Positions 15,246 to 23,264 of a stretch of DNA of 45,855 bases are shown piece after piece; position 1 is the first letter of the stretch, and every line of letters begins with the position of its first letter. The translations under genes and the position numbers were made by a program. This stretch comes from a virus. The DNA lies in the IMG/VR virus record IMGVR_UViG_3300048104_000385, positions 1 to 45,855 of that record, one strand, 5' to 3'. Below the pieces are notes generated by a model that searched no databases, had not been told where the DNA came from, and saw only the letters and a program-made list of their open reading frames with translations.

Positions 15246-16584
15246 TGATGAGTCATTCTGCCGTAGGGTAATACCATTTTTAAAGAAGGAATATTTTGAA
15301 GGCGAACATCGAGTAGTATTTGATCTTATAGTAGATTTTGTAAGTACACACAATAAACTACCTACAAGTAAAATATTGGAAATTGAATTAACTGGTGTGC
15401 AAGCACCAGATGATTTACTTAATAGATCATCACACTTAATCACAGAAATTAAAGAAAGATCTGACATTGAAACAGAATGGCTAATTAAAGAGTCAGAAAA
15501 GTGGTGTCAAGAAAAAGCAATCTATGGTGCAATCATGGATTCTATTCAAATCATCGATGGTAAAAAGCCAGAGTTACAAGCAGGTGCAATACCTGATATT
15601 TTATCTCAAGCATTAGGCGTATCATTCGATCAAGATATTGGCCACGATTATATTGATAATTCAGAAGAGCGTTATGATTTCTATAACAAAGTCGAAGAGC
15701 GTATACCATTTGATTTAGATTACTTTAATAAAATTACCAAAGGTGGTTTACCAAAGAAAAGTTTAAACATATGTCTTGCTGGTACTGGTGTAGGTAAATC
15801 ACTCTTTATGTGTCACTGTTCAGCTGCAAATATTTCTGAAGGAAAGAACGTATTGTACATTACAATGGAAATGGCTGAAGAAAGAATTGCTGAAAGGGTC
15901 GATGCTAATTTAATGAATTTTCCAATAGAACAATTAGATACTTTACCACAGAATGTGTTTAATCAAAAGATTGAAAAGATTGCAAAGGGACATGTTGGTA
16001 AATTAATTGTAAAGGAATATCCCACAGGTGCAGCTCATGTTGGCCATTTTAGAGCATTATTAAACGAATTAAAGCTTAAAAAGAACTTTAGTCCCGATAT
16101 AATCTATATTGATTATTTGAATATTTGTGCCTCTTCTCGTATGAAAGGCCTTGGTGGAAACATAAATACTTATTCATACATTAAAGCAATTGCTGAAGAG
16201 CTGAGAGGCTTAGCAGTAGAGTTTAATGTACCAATCGTGAGTGCGACTCAAACCACGAGATCTGGCTTCAGTAATACTGATGTTGGATTAGAAGATACTT
16301 CGGAATCGTTTGGTCTACCGGCAACGGCTGATTTAATGTTTGCGTTAATATCTACAGAGGAGCTTGAAGAGTTAGGACAAATACTCGTTAAGCAATTGAA
16401 AAATCGTTATAATGATCCAACAAAGTATAAACGCTTTGTTATTGGGGTCGATAGATCTCGTATGAAACTTTATGACGTAGAAGAGGAAGCACAAACTGAT
16501 ATTATGTCAGATATGGTTCCTGATAAACCAATAAACAAATTCGGAGAATCTGAAGGCAAGGATTTTTCAGAGTTTAAAATATAG
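15196..16584 (+). CDS. 41: Replicative DNA helicase (gp41, DnaB family)
   Basis: The 462-residue protein has a DnaB-like N-terminal helical domain and a RecA-fold helicase domain with Walker A (AGTGVGKS, about 195-202), the H1a-type segment NVLYITMEMAEERIAERV, Walker B (DIIYIDYLNICAS) and VSATQTTRSGF with the sensor Gln. It unwinds the fork as a hexamer together with the gp61 primase. The start is a TTG at 15196 with GAAGGGA five bases upstream; no ATG is available nearby. It overlaps the preceding gene by 50 bases in another frame. Confidence 0.96.
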   Translation: MDISTQIPTHVLNHLLNDESFCRRVIPFLKKEYFEGEHRVVFDLIVDFVSTHNKLPTSKILEIELTGVQAPDDLLNRSSHLITEIKERSDIETEWLIKESEKWCQEKAIYGAIMDSIQIIDGKKPELQAGAIPDILSQALGVSFDQDIGHDYIDNSEERYDFYNKVEERIPFDLDYFNKITKGGLPKKSLNICLAGTGVGKSLFMCHCSAANISEGKNVLYITMEMAEERIAERVDANLMNFPIEQLDTLPQNVFNQKIEKIAKGHVGKLIVKEYPTGAAHVGHFRALLNELKLKKNFSPDIIYIDYLNICASSRMKGLGGNINTYSYIKAIAEELRGLAVEFNVPIVSATQTTRSGFSNTDVGLEDTSESFGLPATADLMFALISTEELEELGQILVKQLKNRYNDPTKYKRFVIGVDRSRMKLYDVEEEAQTDIMSDMVPDKPINKFGESEGKDFSEFKI

Positions 16585-16594
16585 AGGAAAATAT

Positions 16595-16771
16595 ATGTTA
16601 AATACAATTAAAACTTACGTAAGTGCAAGACTTGGGGAAAGAACTACTTGGGACGGAACTACACTATGTGTTGTTTGTGGATCAGTAATCCTATTCGGCG
16701 GAGTTGCTAAATTACTAGCATGGGCTGGATTTGCATGGGGTGTATATACTTTAGTTAAGAAAGAATCTTAA
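16595..16771 (+). CDS. Small membrane protein after the helicase
   Basis: A 58-residue frame starts at ATG 16595 after GAGGAAA. The N-terminus is amphipathic (NTIKTYVSARLGERTTWDG), followed by two short hydrophobic segments (TLCVVCGSVILFGGVAKLLA and WAGFAWGVYTL) and a lysine tail. Short proteins with the ARLGERTT signature occur in marine T4-like phages, but no function is known. Tight packing between 41 and thyX supports a real gene. Confidence 0.7.
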   Translation: MLNTIKTYVSARLGERTTWDGTTLCVVCGSVILFGGVAKLLAWAGFAWGVYTLVKKES

Positions 16772-16782
16772 GGAAATAAAAC

Positions 16783-17445
16783 ATGAACGTGAGTCTTATA
16801 TCATATTCGCAACCCTCAGAGGACCTCGCCCCGACAACGGGCGAGGATCTTCTTCAATTAGTTTCATACTGTGCTCGAGTGTCCAATCCTGGAAACCAAA
16901 CAAGTCATGAAACATCAGAAAAACTCGTTAAGTATTTAATTAAAAATCAACATTGGTCTCCATTAGAAATGGTATCAGTTTGTATGGAAATTAATACTAC
17001 ACGAGATATCGCACGACAAATTTTAAGACACAGATCTTTTTCATTCCAAGAATTTTCTCAAAGGTATGCTGATCCCACTAAGGATTTAGAATTTACCACC
17101 AGAGAAGCTAGGATGCAAGATACTAAAAATAGACAGAATTCTATTGAATTAAACCAAGAAGATTCTATTAATTATGTTTGGGAATCGTACCAAGAAGTAA
17201 TAATCGAAAGGTGCAGACAAGCATATGATTGGGCTATTGAAGCTGGTATTGCAAAAGAGCAGGCCAGAGCAGTATTACCAGAAGGATTAACTATGAGTAG
17301 GATGTACGTTAATGGTACTCTTAGATCATGGATTCACTATATTCAATTGAGGTCAGCACACGGCACTCAAAAAGAACATATAGAGATTGCTAAAATTTGT
17401 GGTGAAGTTATATCAAAAGTGTTCCCTTATAACGAAATAGTATAA
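16783..17445 (+). CDS. thyX: FAD-dependent thymidylate synthase ThyX
   Basis: The 220-residue protein has the ThyX signature RHRSFSFQEFSQR (82-94, RHRxxSxxxxSxR), HWSPLEMVSVCMEI upstream, ARAVLPEGLTMSRMYVNGTLRSW and the final RSAHGTQKEH region. It makes dTMP from dUMP using methylene-tetrahydrofolate, FAD and NADPH. Together with dCMP deaminase (8862) it completes a dCMP-to-dTMP route, and its presence argues that the ThyA-like protein at 8200 is the hydroxymethylase. Codons 14-22 form a GC-rich block that folds into a strong hairpin. Confidence 0.97.
   Translation: MNVSLISYSQPSEDLAPTTGEDLLQLVSYCARVSNPGNQTSHETSEKLVKYLIKNQHWSPLEMVSVCMEINTTRDIARQILRHRSFSFQEFSQRYADPTKDLEFTTREARMQDTKNRQNSIELNQEDSINYVWESYQEVIIERCRQAYDWAIEAGIAKEQARAVLPEGLTMSRMYVNGTLRSWIHYIQLRSAHGTQKEHIEIAKICGEVISKVFPYNEIV
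16824..16846 (+). promoter_or_regulatory. GC-rich hairpin inside the start of thyX
   Basis: CCTCGCCC (16824-16831) pairs perfectly with GGGCGAGG (16839-16846) around a seven-base loop. It lies about 40 bases after the start codon and is strikingly GC-rich for this genome. It is preceded by CCTCAGAGG. There is no T-run, so it is more likely an mRNA structure affecting translation or stability than a terminator. Confidence 0.6.
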
Positions 17446-17448
17446 AGA

Positions 17449-17467
17449 TATACTCTTCGGAGTGATA
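17449..17467 (+). terminator. UUCG-loop hairpin after thyX
   Basis: TATACTC (17449-17455), loop TTCG, and GAGT-G-ATA (17460-17467) form a 7-bp stem with one bulged G and a very stable C(UUCG)G tetraloop just after the thyX stop. A clear T-run is missing, so it may be a weak terminator or a 3'-end stabiliser. Confidence 0.45.
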
Positions 17468-17505
17468 CTTAGGCTAATTATTTTGCAAATAAATGCAGAA
17501 AACCC

Positions 17506-17534
17506 TGTACAATTGTGTCTGGTCCTGGTATAAT
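17506..17534 (+). promoter_or_regulatory. TGTACA/extended -10 promoter
   Basis: TGTACA (17506-17511), 17-base spacer, CTGG-TATAAT (17529-17534). The 21 bases 17492-17512 leading into and over the -35 are identical to 41315-41335 at another promoter. It drives the small-gene unit 17566-18947. Confidence 0.78.
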
Positions 17535-17565
17535 ATACTTATATTAAATGATAAGGAATCAAATT

Positions 17566-17910
17566 ATGAAGAACAAATTTCACGAACAGAACGTTAGCGA
17601 ACTAGCTAGTTACCTAACTAAAATTAAAGCTGACTATCACAGATATCAAGATAGATGTCTTGATGGCGATGATAGAATCAAAGATCAAATGTTCGATGAA
17701 TTTTGTGAAGGCTTATCTTACACAGTAGGAAGAAACTATATTAAAATTAGTGCTGGGCATTCAACCCATTCATTCATTGTGGCTAAACCTACTAAAGGAT
17801 TTAAAGAAGGTGATATATTAATGGCTAAATCATGGAAAGCACCGGCCACAAACTTCGCAAGAGGAAATATCTTCGAAGATTATACAATCAGATGGACAGG
17901 AGCGGTATAA
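17566..17910 (+). CDS. Hypothetical protein, first gene of a small-gene unit
   Basis: The 114-residue protein starts at ATG 17566, with AAGGA about ten bases upstream; an in-frame ATG at 17548 has no Shine-Dalgarno and lies too close to the promoter. It has an N-terminal helical half (VSELASYLTKIKADYHRYQDRC) and a second half with strands (YIKISAGHSTHSFIVAK, KGFKEGDILMAKSWKAPA). No family is recognised. It is immediately downstream of promoter 17506 and coupled to the next gene through TAATG. Confidence 0.7.
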   Translation: MKNKFHEQNVSELASYLTKIKADYHRYQDRCLDGDDRIKDQMFDEFCEGLSYTVGRNYIKISAGHSTHSFIVAKPTKGFKEGDILMAKSWKAPATNFARGNIFEDYTIRWTGAV

Positions 17911-18101
17911 TGAATTTAGAACAATCAATCAAACTATTAGCTGAACAAGCAATCGTAGACGGAAAGCAAGTACTTACAGAAGATCAGATAAGATCTATGG
18001 TAGGTGCACCAACGCTGGAAGAATCAATAAAATGTGTATGCGGAAAGGATTTATCGGAAAACGGTGATGACTGCTATGATCACATGACGCACGGAGTATA
18101 A
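17910..18101 (+). CDS. Small hypothetical protein with a CxC motif
   Basis: The 63-residue protein begins at ATG 17910, overlapping the previous stop by one base. A helical first half (LEQSIKLLAEQAIVDGKQVLTEDQIRSMV) is followed by KCVCGKDLSENGDDCYDHMTHG, whose three Cys and two His could bind a metal ion, although a full zinc-finger pattern is not evident. It is not recognised. The longer reading upstream is a shadow of the previous gene. Confidence 0.65.
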   Translation: MNLEQSIKLLAEQAIVDGKQVLTEDQIRSMVGAPTLEESIKCVCGKDLSENGDDCYDHMTHGV

Positions 18102-18102
18102 T

Positions 18103-18420
18103 ATGAATAACAGTAACTCACACGTAATGACAGCATACACAGCCTCAGCTGGAGATATGCTAGAACTTCAAACAGTTAGAAATACAATTAAAGCTATTAA
18201 CAAAATGGCTAAAGAAACCGACAGGATGAATGAATATCGATTTAATAGTGGATGGTCATCAACGCCACCTAGTAAATCAATTAGGTATAGAGTTAAGTGT
18301 CAAGGAAGAGGACCAAGAACAAAACACGCAATAGCTGATGGTAGACATCCTAGAGCGTATGATCAGTCTCTTCCACTAAGACACGCAGAAAGGATGGATG
18401 TTTATGTCTACAAAGTATAA
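18103..18420 (+). CDS. Basic hypothetical protein
   Basis: The 105-residue protein has an N-terminal helical part (GDMLELQTVRNTIKAINKMAKETDRMNEYRF) and a strongly basic Arg/Lys/Pro-rich second half (YRVKCQGRGPRTKHAIADGRHPRAYDQSLPLRHAERMDVYVYKV). The basic half suggests nucleic-acid or ribosome binding, but no family is recognised. GGAGTATA precedes the ATG and the gene follows its neighbour by one base. Confidence 0.65.
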   Translation: MNNSNSHVMTAYTASAGDMLELQTVRNTIKAINKMAKETDRMNEYRFNSGWSSTPPSKSIRYRVKCQGRGPRTKHAIADGRHPRAYDQSLPLRHAERMDVYVYKV

Positions 18421-18631
18421 GGCTTTAAAAGAAATAACTAATTGGGATGACGTAGGATATAAAGTTCCTAATCATACATATATCTTAAACGAACATGGCC
18501 AATGTGTTGGCTTTAAAGCTACTGGAACTAAAAAATATACTCAATTTAAATCACCTATGAAACAATTTTCAAAGTCTCGTAGAAAGTTTATTGAGCTCAA
18601 ACCAGTAGAAAAGTACATGAGGACTGGATAA
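18398..18631 (+). CDS. Small basic hypothetical protein
   Basis: The 77-residue protein may start at ATG 18398 or ATG 18404; AAAGGA lies three and nine bases upstream respectively, so 18404 (MSTKYKAL, 75 residues) is a good alternative. It has beta-like segments (VGYKVPNHTYILNEHGQCVGFKATGTKKYTQFKSP) and a basic tail. It overlaps the previous gene by 23 bases in another frame. No function can be assigned. Confidence 0.6.
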   Translation: MFMSTKYKALKEITNWDDVGYKVPNHTYILNEHGQCVGFKATGTKKYTQFKSPMKQFSKSRRKFIELKPVEKYMRTG

Positions 18632-18777
18632 TGGATAGTTGGAAAGTAGTAGCAGTTGATGAACATAACGATTTAGTAGCAGAATATCTTTTTGCTATTA
18701 AAGAAGATGCAGTAATGTTCTATGAAGACATGACTAATAAAGGTTATGAATGTGTATGTTTTAGAGTTGATGTATAA
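18631..18777 (+). CDS. Small acidic hypothetical protein
   Basis: A 48-residue frame starts at ATG 18631, on the last base of the previous stop codon (TAATG). The product WKVVAVDEHNDLVAEYLFAIKEDAVMFYEDMTNKGYECVCFRVDV alternates strand and helix like a compact alpha/beta domain. It is not recognised; its support is the tight coupling on both sides. Confidence 0.6.
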   Translation: MDSWKVVAVDEHNDLVAEYLFAIKEDAVMFYEDMTNKGYECVCFRVDV

Positions 18778-18947
18778 TGGAAATATATTTCATACTTACA
18801 TTTGTTATACTTGGAGTAGGATACACATCTTATAAGATTGGAGTACGTGAAGGCTCTGAACGAATGATTGATAAACTTCATGAAATTGGTGTTATTACAT
18901 ACGACGAAAAGGGAAGAATTAAACCAAATCCATTTTTCGGCGACTAA
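18777..18947 (+). CDS. Small single-pass membrane protein
   Basis: A 56-residue frame starts at ATG 18777, again sharing a base with the previous stop. Residues 2-20 (EIYFILTFVILGVGYTSYK) form one hydrophobic segment, followed by a soluble tail (GVREGSERMIDKLHEIGVITYDEKGRIKPNPFFGD). It resembles short membrane-anchored proteins of marine T4-like phages. It ends just before a late promoter, so it closes the early small-gene unit. Confidence 0.65.
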   Translation: MEIYFILTFVILGVGYTSYKIGVREGSERMIDKLHEIGVITYDEKGRIKPNPFFGD

Positions 18948-18952
18948 TAACT

Positions 18953-18960
18953 TATAAATA
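18953..18960 (+). promoter_or_regulatory. T4-type late promoter opening the tagged-protein block
   Basis: Exact TATAAATA, 25 bases before ATG 18986. The predicted +1 is G18966, and the leader contains AGGAG. It is the only clear late promoter before the long block 18986-28821. Confidence 0.7.
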
Positions 18961-18985
18961 GAATTGTATTTATACAGGAGAGTTT

Positions 18986-20374
18986 ATGAAGAAGTTCATA
19001 CATAGTTTTAAAGATGGATTTACTGAAATTAAAGAAGGCGTTGCCTTAGATAAAAATGAGCTACAGAAACCAAATAGTAATACTGGTGAAGCTAGAATAG
19101 ATATTCTTAGAAAGCTTATTAAAAATCGTGATCCACTTCAATTAAAAAAAGGCGGTACAGCAATTGTAACCGATATTGAAGACGCTCTCCAAAAATTAAA
19201 CGCATTCGAGCAAGCACCATCAAACATTTCATTTGTTTTTGGCGATAAGATGATTCCATTATCTCAACTTAAAAAGTCAGAGGTATTTGGTGGAGGAGTT
19301 TCTGGGGCAGGGTCTGGTACTAAAGATACTGCTAGGAATGAATCCCATCAAGCTGTAATGTGCCAAGCAATGCTTGACCATGGGTTACAGGCTGAAGAAT
19401 TTTTTACTCATGATATTCTTAAAGCAGCATACGGAAAAGTAAAAGTAGATGTCGATCTAAAAACTATACTTTCCTCGCCAGATGCTTGGGTATCATCATC
19501 ATACAACATTGCAAAAATGCTAGTTAAGGAAGGTTATATTAATAAAAGTATGACATTCCATAGAGGCGATGCTAAGATGATTAAAATATATGCACTTAAA
19601 AATCAAGCATATAAGAATAATGGATTTAAACCTTTAAAGGACGATAAATGGAACCCAGGCGATATGTGGGCGTTATCAACAGATTTTAACGTTGATAAAG
19701 AATTACCAACATCATCAGTTGGAGCTTTAAATAAAGCAATATTAAAACATTTTAATGATAGAAGATTAGTTGGTATATCACTTAAAGGTCCAATGTTAAA
19801 GTTCCCTACACCATTAAAAGAATATAATAACGAATATCCACCTGACACAGATAACCATAAACTAAAAAAGGTTGCCTTAGAATCCAACAGAGGAAACTTT
19901 TGGTCATCAAAGAGTGCAACTATTGAGTACGATACAGGTGCATTAAACCTTAAGGATAACGCTAATGGTGAAGCAGTAAAGGCTGAAATCAAAGGCAGTA
20001 AAGCAAGAGGCGGTGGATTATCATGGGGTGTTATTCAAGAATTTATAAAAAGAGAAACTGGTAAAATAATTCCTGATCATGCTAAGGGTGTTAAAAAAAT
20101 AGCACAGAAGATTAAAAAGGGTGATAAAAGATCTATTAAAATATTCTATACAATGTTTAAACACTTTTATCCAAACGTTACTGATAAAGAATTTTATGCA
20201 GAATTAGATCAAAAAGATTGGTTCTGGGTATCTGCTAAACTTGGTTCATTATACGTATGTTACTATATTGATACTAACACTGGAAGAAAAGCTAATGCCG
20301 TTGTAACGCAATTTGTAAATTACGCTGGATCTGCAACACTAGATTCAAGTACATACGTTAAATTAGGAAAATAG
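18986..20374 (+). CDS. Large unknown late protein with capsid-targeting-like N-terminus
   Basis: The 462-residue protein begins MKKFIHSFKDGFTEIKEG, which carries a FK core and an IKEG site like the tags of the following proteins. The body is lysine-rich and shows no motif I can name; AVMCQAMLDHGLQAEEFFTHDIL, a GGVSGAGSGTKDTARNE stretch (101-117) and ARGGGLSWGVIQEFI are notable. Being the first gene after a late promoter and next to other tagged proteins, it may be packaged in the head. Function is unknown. Confidence 0.75.
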   Translation: MKKFIHSFKDGFTEIKEGVALDKNELQKPNSNTGEARIDILRKLIKNRDPLQLKKGGTAIVTDIEDALQKLNAFEQAPSNISFVFGDKMIPLSQLKKSEVFGGGVSGAGSGTKDTARNESHQAVMCQAMLDHGLQAEEFFTHDILKAAYGKVKVDVDLKTILSSPDAWVSSSYNIAKMLVKEGYINKSMTFHRGDAKMIKIYALKNQAYKNNGFKPLKDDKWNPGDMWALSTDFNVDKELPTSSVGALNKAILKHFNDRRLVGISLKGPMLKFPTPLKEYNNEYPPDTDNHKLKKVALESNRGNFWSSKSATIEYDTGALNLKDNANGEAVKAEIKGSKARGGGLSWGVIQEFIKRETGKIIPDHAKGVKKIAQKIKKGDKRSIKIFYTMFKHFYPNVTDKEFYAELDQKDWFWVSAKLGSLYVCYYIDTNTGRKANAVVTQFVNYAGSATLDSSTYVKLGK

Positions 20375-20375
20375 A

Positions 20376-21617
20376 ATGAAATCATTTAAACAAAACTTAT
20401 CCGAAGCCGCAGGTAAGAACACTCATATGACACATATTGAGGATCTTATTTTAGACGGTGGAGTTAAGGGAGCACGCCAAGCAATCCTTGCCCTAAGATC
20501 ACTAAGGGATATGTTAAGCGGTAGCGCTAAATCAGCTGTAGACGTTACTGTTAAATGGGACGGTGCTCCCGCCGTATTTGCTGGAATTGATCCAGGAGAT
20601 GGCCAGTTCTTTGTTGCTAAAAAAGGTATATTTAATGCAAATCCTAAAGTATATAAATCACATGCTGATATTGATGCTGATACTTCAGGTGATTTATCTA
20701 CAAAATTAAAATTAGCCTATGACACTTTCAAAGATCTTGGAATAACTAATGTTATACAAGGTGATTTTATGTTTGATAAAGGCGATTTAAAAACAGAAAA
20801 TATTGGTGGCGTAAAACATATAACGTTCCATCCAAATACAATTGTATATGCAGTACCTGTTGGTAGTCAACTTGCTAAAGATATTACATCTGCAAAAGTT
20901 GGAGTAGTATGGCATACGGTTTATACCGGTGCTACATTTGAAACAATGTCAGCTGAGTTTGGAAAGGAAATAGTACCTAAACTAAAGCCATCAAAAAATG
21001 TTTGGATGGTCGATGCAACACTTCCTGATATGTCAGGTACAGCAACATTTACAGCGAAGGAAACTGAACAAGTAACTTCTCATTTATCTCAAGCAGGTAA
21101 AACATTTAAACAAATATCAGGTTCTACATTAAAAGAAATAGAATCTAATAAGGAATTAAACCTTGTGATTAATACATTTAATAACACAAAGGTAAGAGCT
21201 AACGAAAGAATTAAAGATACTAAAAGACATGTAGCAGAATTAATTGTTTGGGTTAATAATAGATACCAAAAAGAAATTGATAAAAGATCATCTCAAAAAG
21301 GTAAAGACGCTCAAATTAATAAAAGAGATGAATTATTAAAGTTTTTTAGTAAATCTAACCAAAAAAACTTAGAAAAAGTGTTTAATTTACAGAATAATGT
21401 GGTGGATGCAAAATTAATTATTATAAATAAACTAAATGGTCTTAACAATATAGGAACGTTCCTTAAGACTAAAACCGGATTTAAAGCAACCAACCCAGAA
21501 GGTTTTGTTGCAATAGATCGTATGGAAGGTGGCGCGGTCAAGTTGGTTGACAGATTAGAATTTTCAACCAATAACTTTGACCCAAATATTATAAAAGGCT
21601 GGCAGAATCCAGGCTAA
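20376..21617 (+). CDS. Ligase-type covalent nucleotidyltransferase homologue with packaging-type tag
   Basis: The 413-residue protein contains the motifs of the DNA/RNA ligase and mRNA-capping superfamily in order: motif I KWDGAPAV with the nucleotide-accepting Lys60, a motif III-like VIQGDFMFD (126-134), motif IV PEGFVAID (374-381) and motif V AVKLVDR (387-393). It should form a lysyl-AMP intermediate and may seal nucleic-acid nicks or ends. The N-terminus MKSFKQNLSEAAG looks like a capsid-targeting tag with an LSE/A cleavage site. Between motifs III and IV there is a long helical insert (about 230-350). I have seen similar KWDG proteins in marine T4-like phages, where they are annotated as hypothetical. 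Confidence 0.75.
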   Translation: MKSFKQNLSEAAGKNTHMTHIEDLILDGGVKGARQAILALRSLRDMLSGSAKSAVDVTVKWDGAPAVFAGIDPGDGQFFVAKKGIFNANPKVYKSHADIDADTSGDLSTKLKLAYDTFKDLGITNVIQGDFMFDKGDLKTENIGGVKHITFHPNTIVYAVPVGSQLAKDITSAKVGVVWHTVYTGATFETMSAEFGKEIVPKLKPSKNVWMVDATLPDMSGTATFTAKETEQVTSHLSQAGKTFKQISGSTLKEIESNKELNLVINTFNNTKVRANERIKDTKRHVAELIVWVNNRYQKEIDKRSSQKGKDAQINKRDELLKFFSKSNQKNLEKVFNLQNNVVDAKLIIINKLNGLNNIGTFLKTKTGFKATNPEGFVAIDRMEGGAVKLVDRLEFSTNNFDPNIIKGWQNPG

Positions 21618-21638
21618 TGGGATACTTACCGAGGAAAT

Positions 21639-22025
21639 ATGGAAACTTTTAAAGAGTTCACATCAAAAAACGAAGCTTTGTCTATTGCTACTCGTAATAA
21701 GATGAAAGCTGCAGCTCGAAAAAACAAAGCTAAGATTATGCTTGGTAAAAAGAAAGCTGCCAAAAAACTAGCCTCCCCTGAACAGCTTAAGAAACGAGCT
21801 GAAAAACAAGCCAAAAACCTAATAATTAAAAAGATTTTAAAGAACAAAACTAAAGCTGATTTAGGATTTGCTCAAAGGGCTTCACTTGAAAAACAAGTAG
21901 CCAAAAAACAAGGTGCAATTAAAAAGATTGCTAAAAAACTGTTTCCTTCTGTTAAACAAGCAGATAGAGATAAGTTAAAAAAACAAAAAGCTGAACAATC
22001 AGTATTAGATAGAATGGGGAAGTGA
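21639..22025 (+). CDS. Lysine/alanine-rich histone-like protein, probable internal head protein
   Basis: The 128-residue protein begins METFKEFTSKNEA, a tag like T4 internal proteins (MKTYQEFIAEA), and continues as an extremely basic helical protein (RNKMKAAARKNKAKIMLGKKKAAKKL, KKRAEKQAKNLIIKKILKN). No Cys, Trp or Tyr is present. These features fit a DNA-binding protein packaged with the genome, like T4 IPI-III. GAGGAAAT precedes the ATG. Function beyond DNA binding is inferred. Confidence 0.75.
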   Translation: METFKEFTSKNEALSIATRNKMKAAARKNKAKIMLGKKKAAKKLASPEQLKKRAEKQAKNLIIKKILKNKTKADLGFAQRASLEKQVAKKQGAIKKIAKKLFPSVKQADRDKLKKQKAEQSVLDRMGK

Positions 22026-22978
22026 TGGAGATTAAGTCGTTTAAAAGTTATTTAGTAGAAGATACAAAGGATATTACCTTTGTGTTTGGTAGGTTTAATC
22101 CACCAACTACTGGACATGAATTACTATTTGATAAATTAAAGAAAGTATCAAAGGGTTCATATAGAATTTACGCATCTCAATCGCAAGATGCAAATAAAAA
22201 TCCATTTGATTTTAAAACAAAAGTTAAGATATTAAGAAAGATGTTTCCTAAACATGCACGAAGTGTTATGGCAGATAAGGGAATACGAACAGCTATGGAC
22301 GTAGCAGTATCGTTATACGATCAAGGTTACACTAAAGTTTCTATGGTTGCAGGAGATGATCGAGTTAAAGAATTTGAAATACTGTTAAATAAATATAACG
22401 GCGTTGACGCAAGACATGGATTCTATCAATTTGAAGGTGGAATAAAAGTTATTTCAGCTGGACAAAGAGATCCAGATTCAGATGATGTATCTGGAATGTC
22501 AGCTTCTAAAATGAGAAAAGCAGCTAAGGACAACGATCTTAGTTCATTTTCTAAAGGTGTTCCATCAAGCTATAAGGATATACAAGGCCTATTTAATATG
22601 TTACGAAAGGCTATGGGATTGAAAGAATCTAATAATTTTAGACAACATATTCAATTAGATCCAGTGTCAGAAACAAGAGAAGAATATATTGACGGAACTT
22701 TATTTGAGGTAGGAGATACAGTAACTGTAAAAGAAACAAATGAACAAGGTAGTATTAAAATGCTTGGTTCTAACTATGTTACTATTCAACTTGAATCTGG
22801 AACTAAAAGAGTATGGCTTGACGATATTGCACTAGCTGAAAACTGTGGCGGAGTTGGAGAAGACAAAGTTACACAAAAGTACGCAAAGGTAACACCAGGC
22901 GAAGAAGTTCCTAAGAAGAAAAAGAAGAAAAACGGAAAAAAACAATTATCATTTAGGGATTTTAAAGATGAACTTTAA
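22025..22978 (+). CDS. Cytidylyltransferase/nucleotidyltransferase-fold enzyme with packaging-type tag
   Basis: The protein has an N-terminal tag (MEIKSFKSYLVEDT), then a nucleotidyltransferase domain of the HxGH class: FVFGRFNPPTTGHELLFDKL (20-39, TTGH replacing HxGH), VSMVAGDDRVKEF, and GMSASKMRKA, the counterpart of the ISSTxIR motif. Such enzymes transfer AMP or CMP, for example onto NMN or phosphopantetheine. The C-terminal part (about 220-317) contains a small beta domain (FEVGDTVTVKETNEQGSIK) and ends in a poly-Lys stretch. Start ATG 22025 overlaps the previous stop (TGATG). Similar proteins in marine T4-like phages are annotated as putative nucleotidyltransferases. Confidence 0.78.
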   Translation: MEIKSFKSYLVEDTKDITFVFGRFNPPTTGHELLFDKLKKVSKGSYRIYASQSQDANKNPFDFKTKVKILRKMFPKHARSVMADKGIRTAMDVAVSLYDQGYTKVSMVAGDDRVKEFEILLNKYNGVDARHGFYQFEGGIKVISAGQRDPDSDDVSGMSASKMRKAAKDNDLSSFSKGVPSSYKDIQGLFNMLRKAMGLKESNNFRQHIQLDPVSETREEYIDGTLFEVGDTVTVKETNEQGSIKMLGSNYVTIQLESGTKRVWLDDIALAENCGGVGEDKVTQKYAKVTPGEEVPKKKKKKNGKKQLSFRDFKDEL

Positions 22979-23264
22979 ACAATTAAGATCTAAATTATTA
23001 GAAGGAACGATGGAATTCGGTATATTTTCTGATAACCCAGATGAGGCTGAAAAGATTGCACAGCAACTTGTAATGTTCATGAGAAAAAGCAAGGATATAG
23101 TAGTAGGAGACGATAAATCACAAGCCTATTTAGATACTATTGCAGGGTTTATTTACGATGATGAACTGTTAGACGATTTACATCCAGAAACTGGAAAGGT
23201 TGGTAAGGATGCAAACGATATTGTCGTAGCAAGATTAAAACAATTAGGAGTTAATATACACTAA
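22968..23264 (+). CDS. Small tagged protein
   Basis: The 98-residue protein begins MNFKQLRSKLLEGT, a tag ending in LLE/G, the type of site cut by the T4 prohead protease. The rest is acidic and helical (FSDNPDEAEKIAQQLVMFMRKSKDIVVGDDKSQ), with a probable small alpha/beta domain. It overlaps the previous gene by 11 bases. No family is recognised; packaging in the capsid is inferred from the tag. Confidence 0.65.
   Translation: MNFKQLRSKLLEGTMEFGIFSDNPDEAEKIAQQLVMFMRKSKDIVVGDDKSQAYLDTIAGFIYDDELLDDLHPETGKVGKDANDIVVARLKQLGVNIH

Noticed and set aside
18986-20374. Large subunit of a known virion protein
   Set aside because: Size and late position would fit, but no segment matches a virion family I can name.
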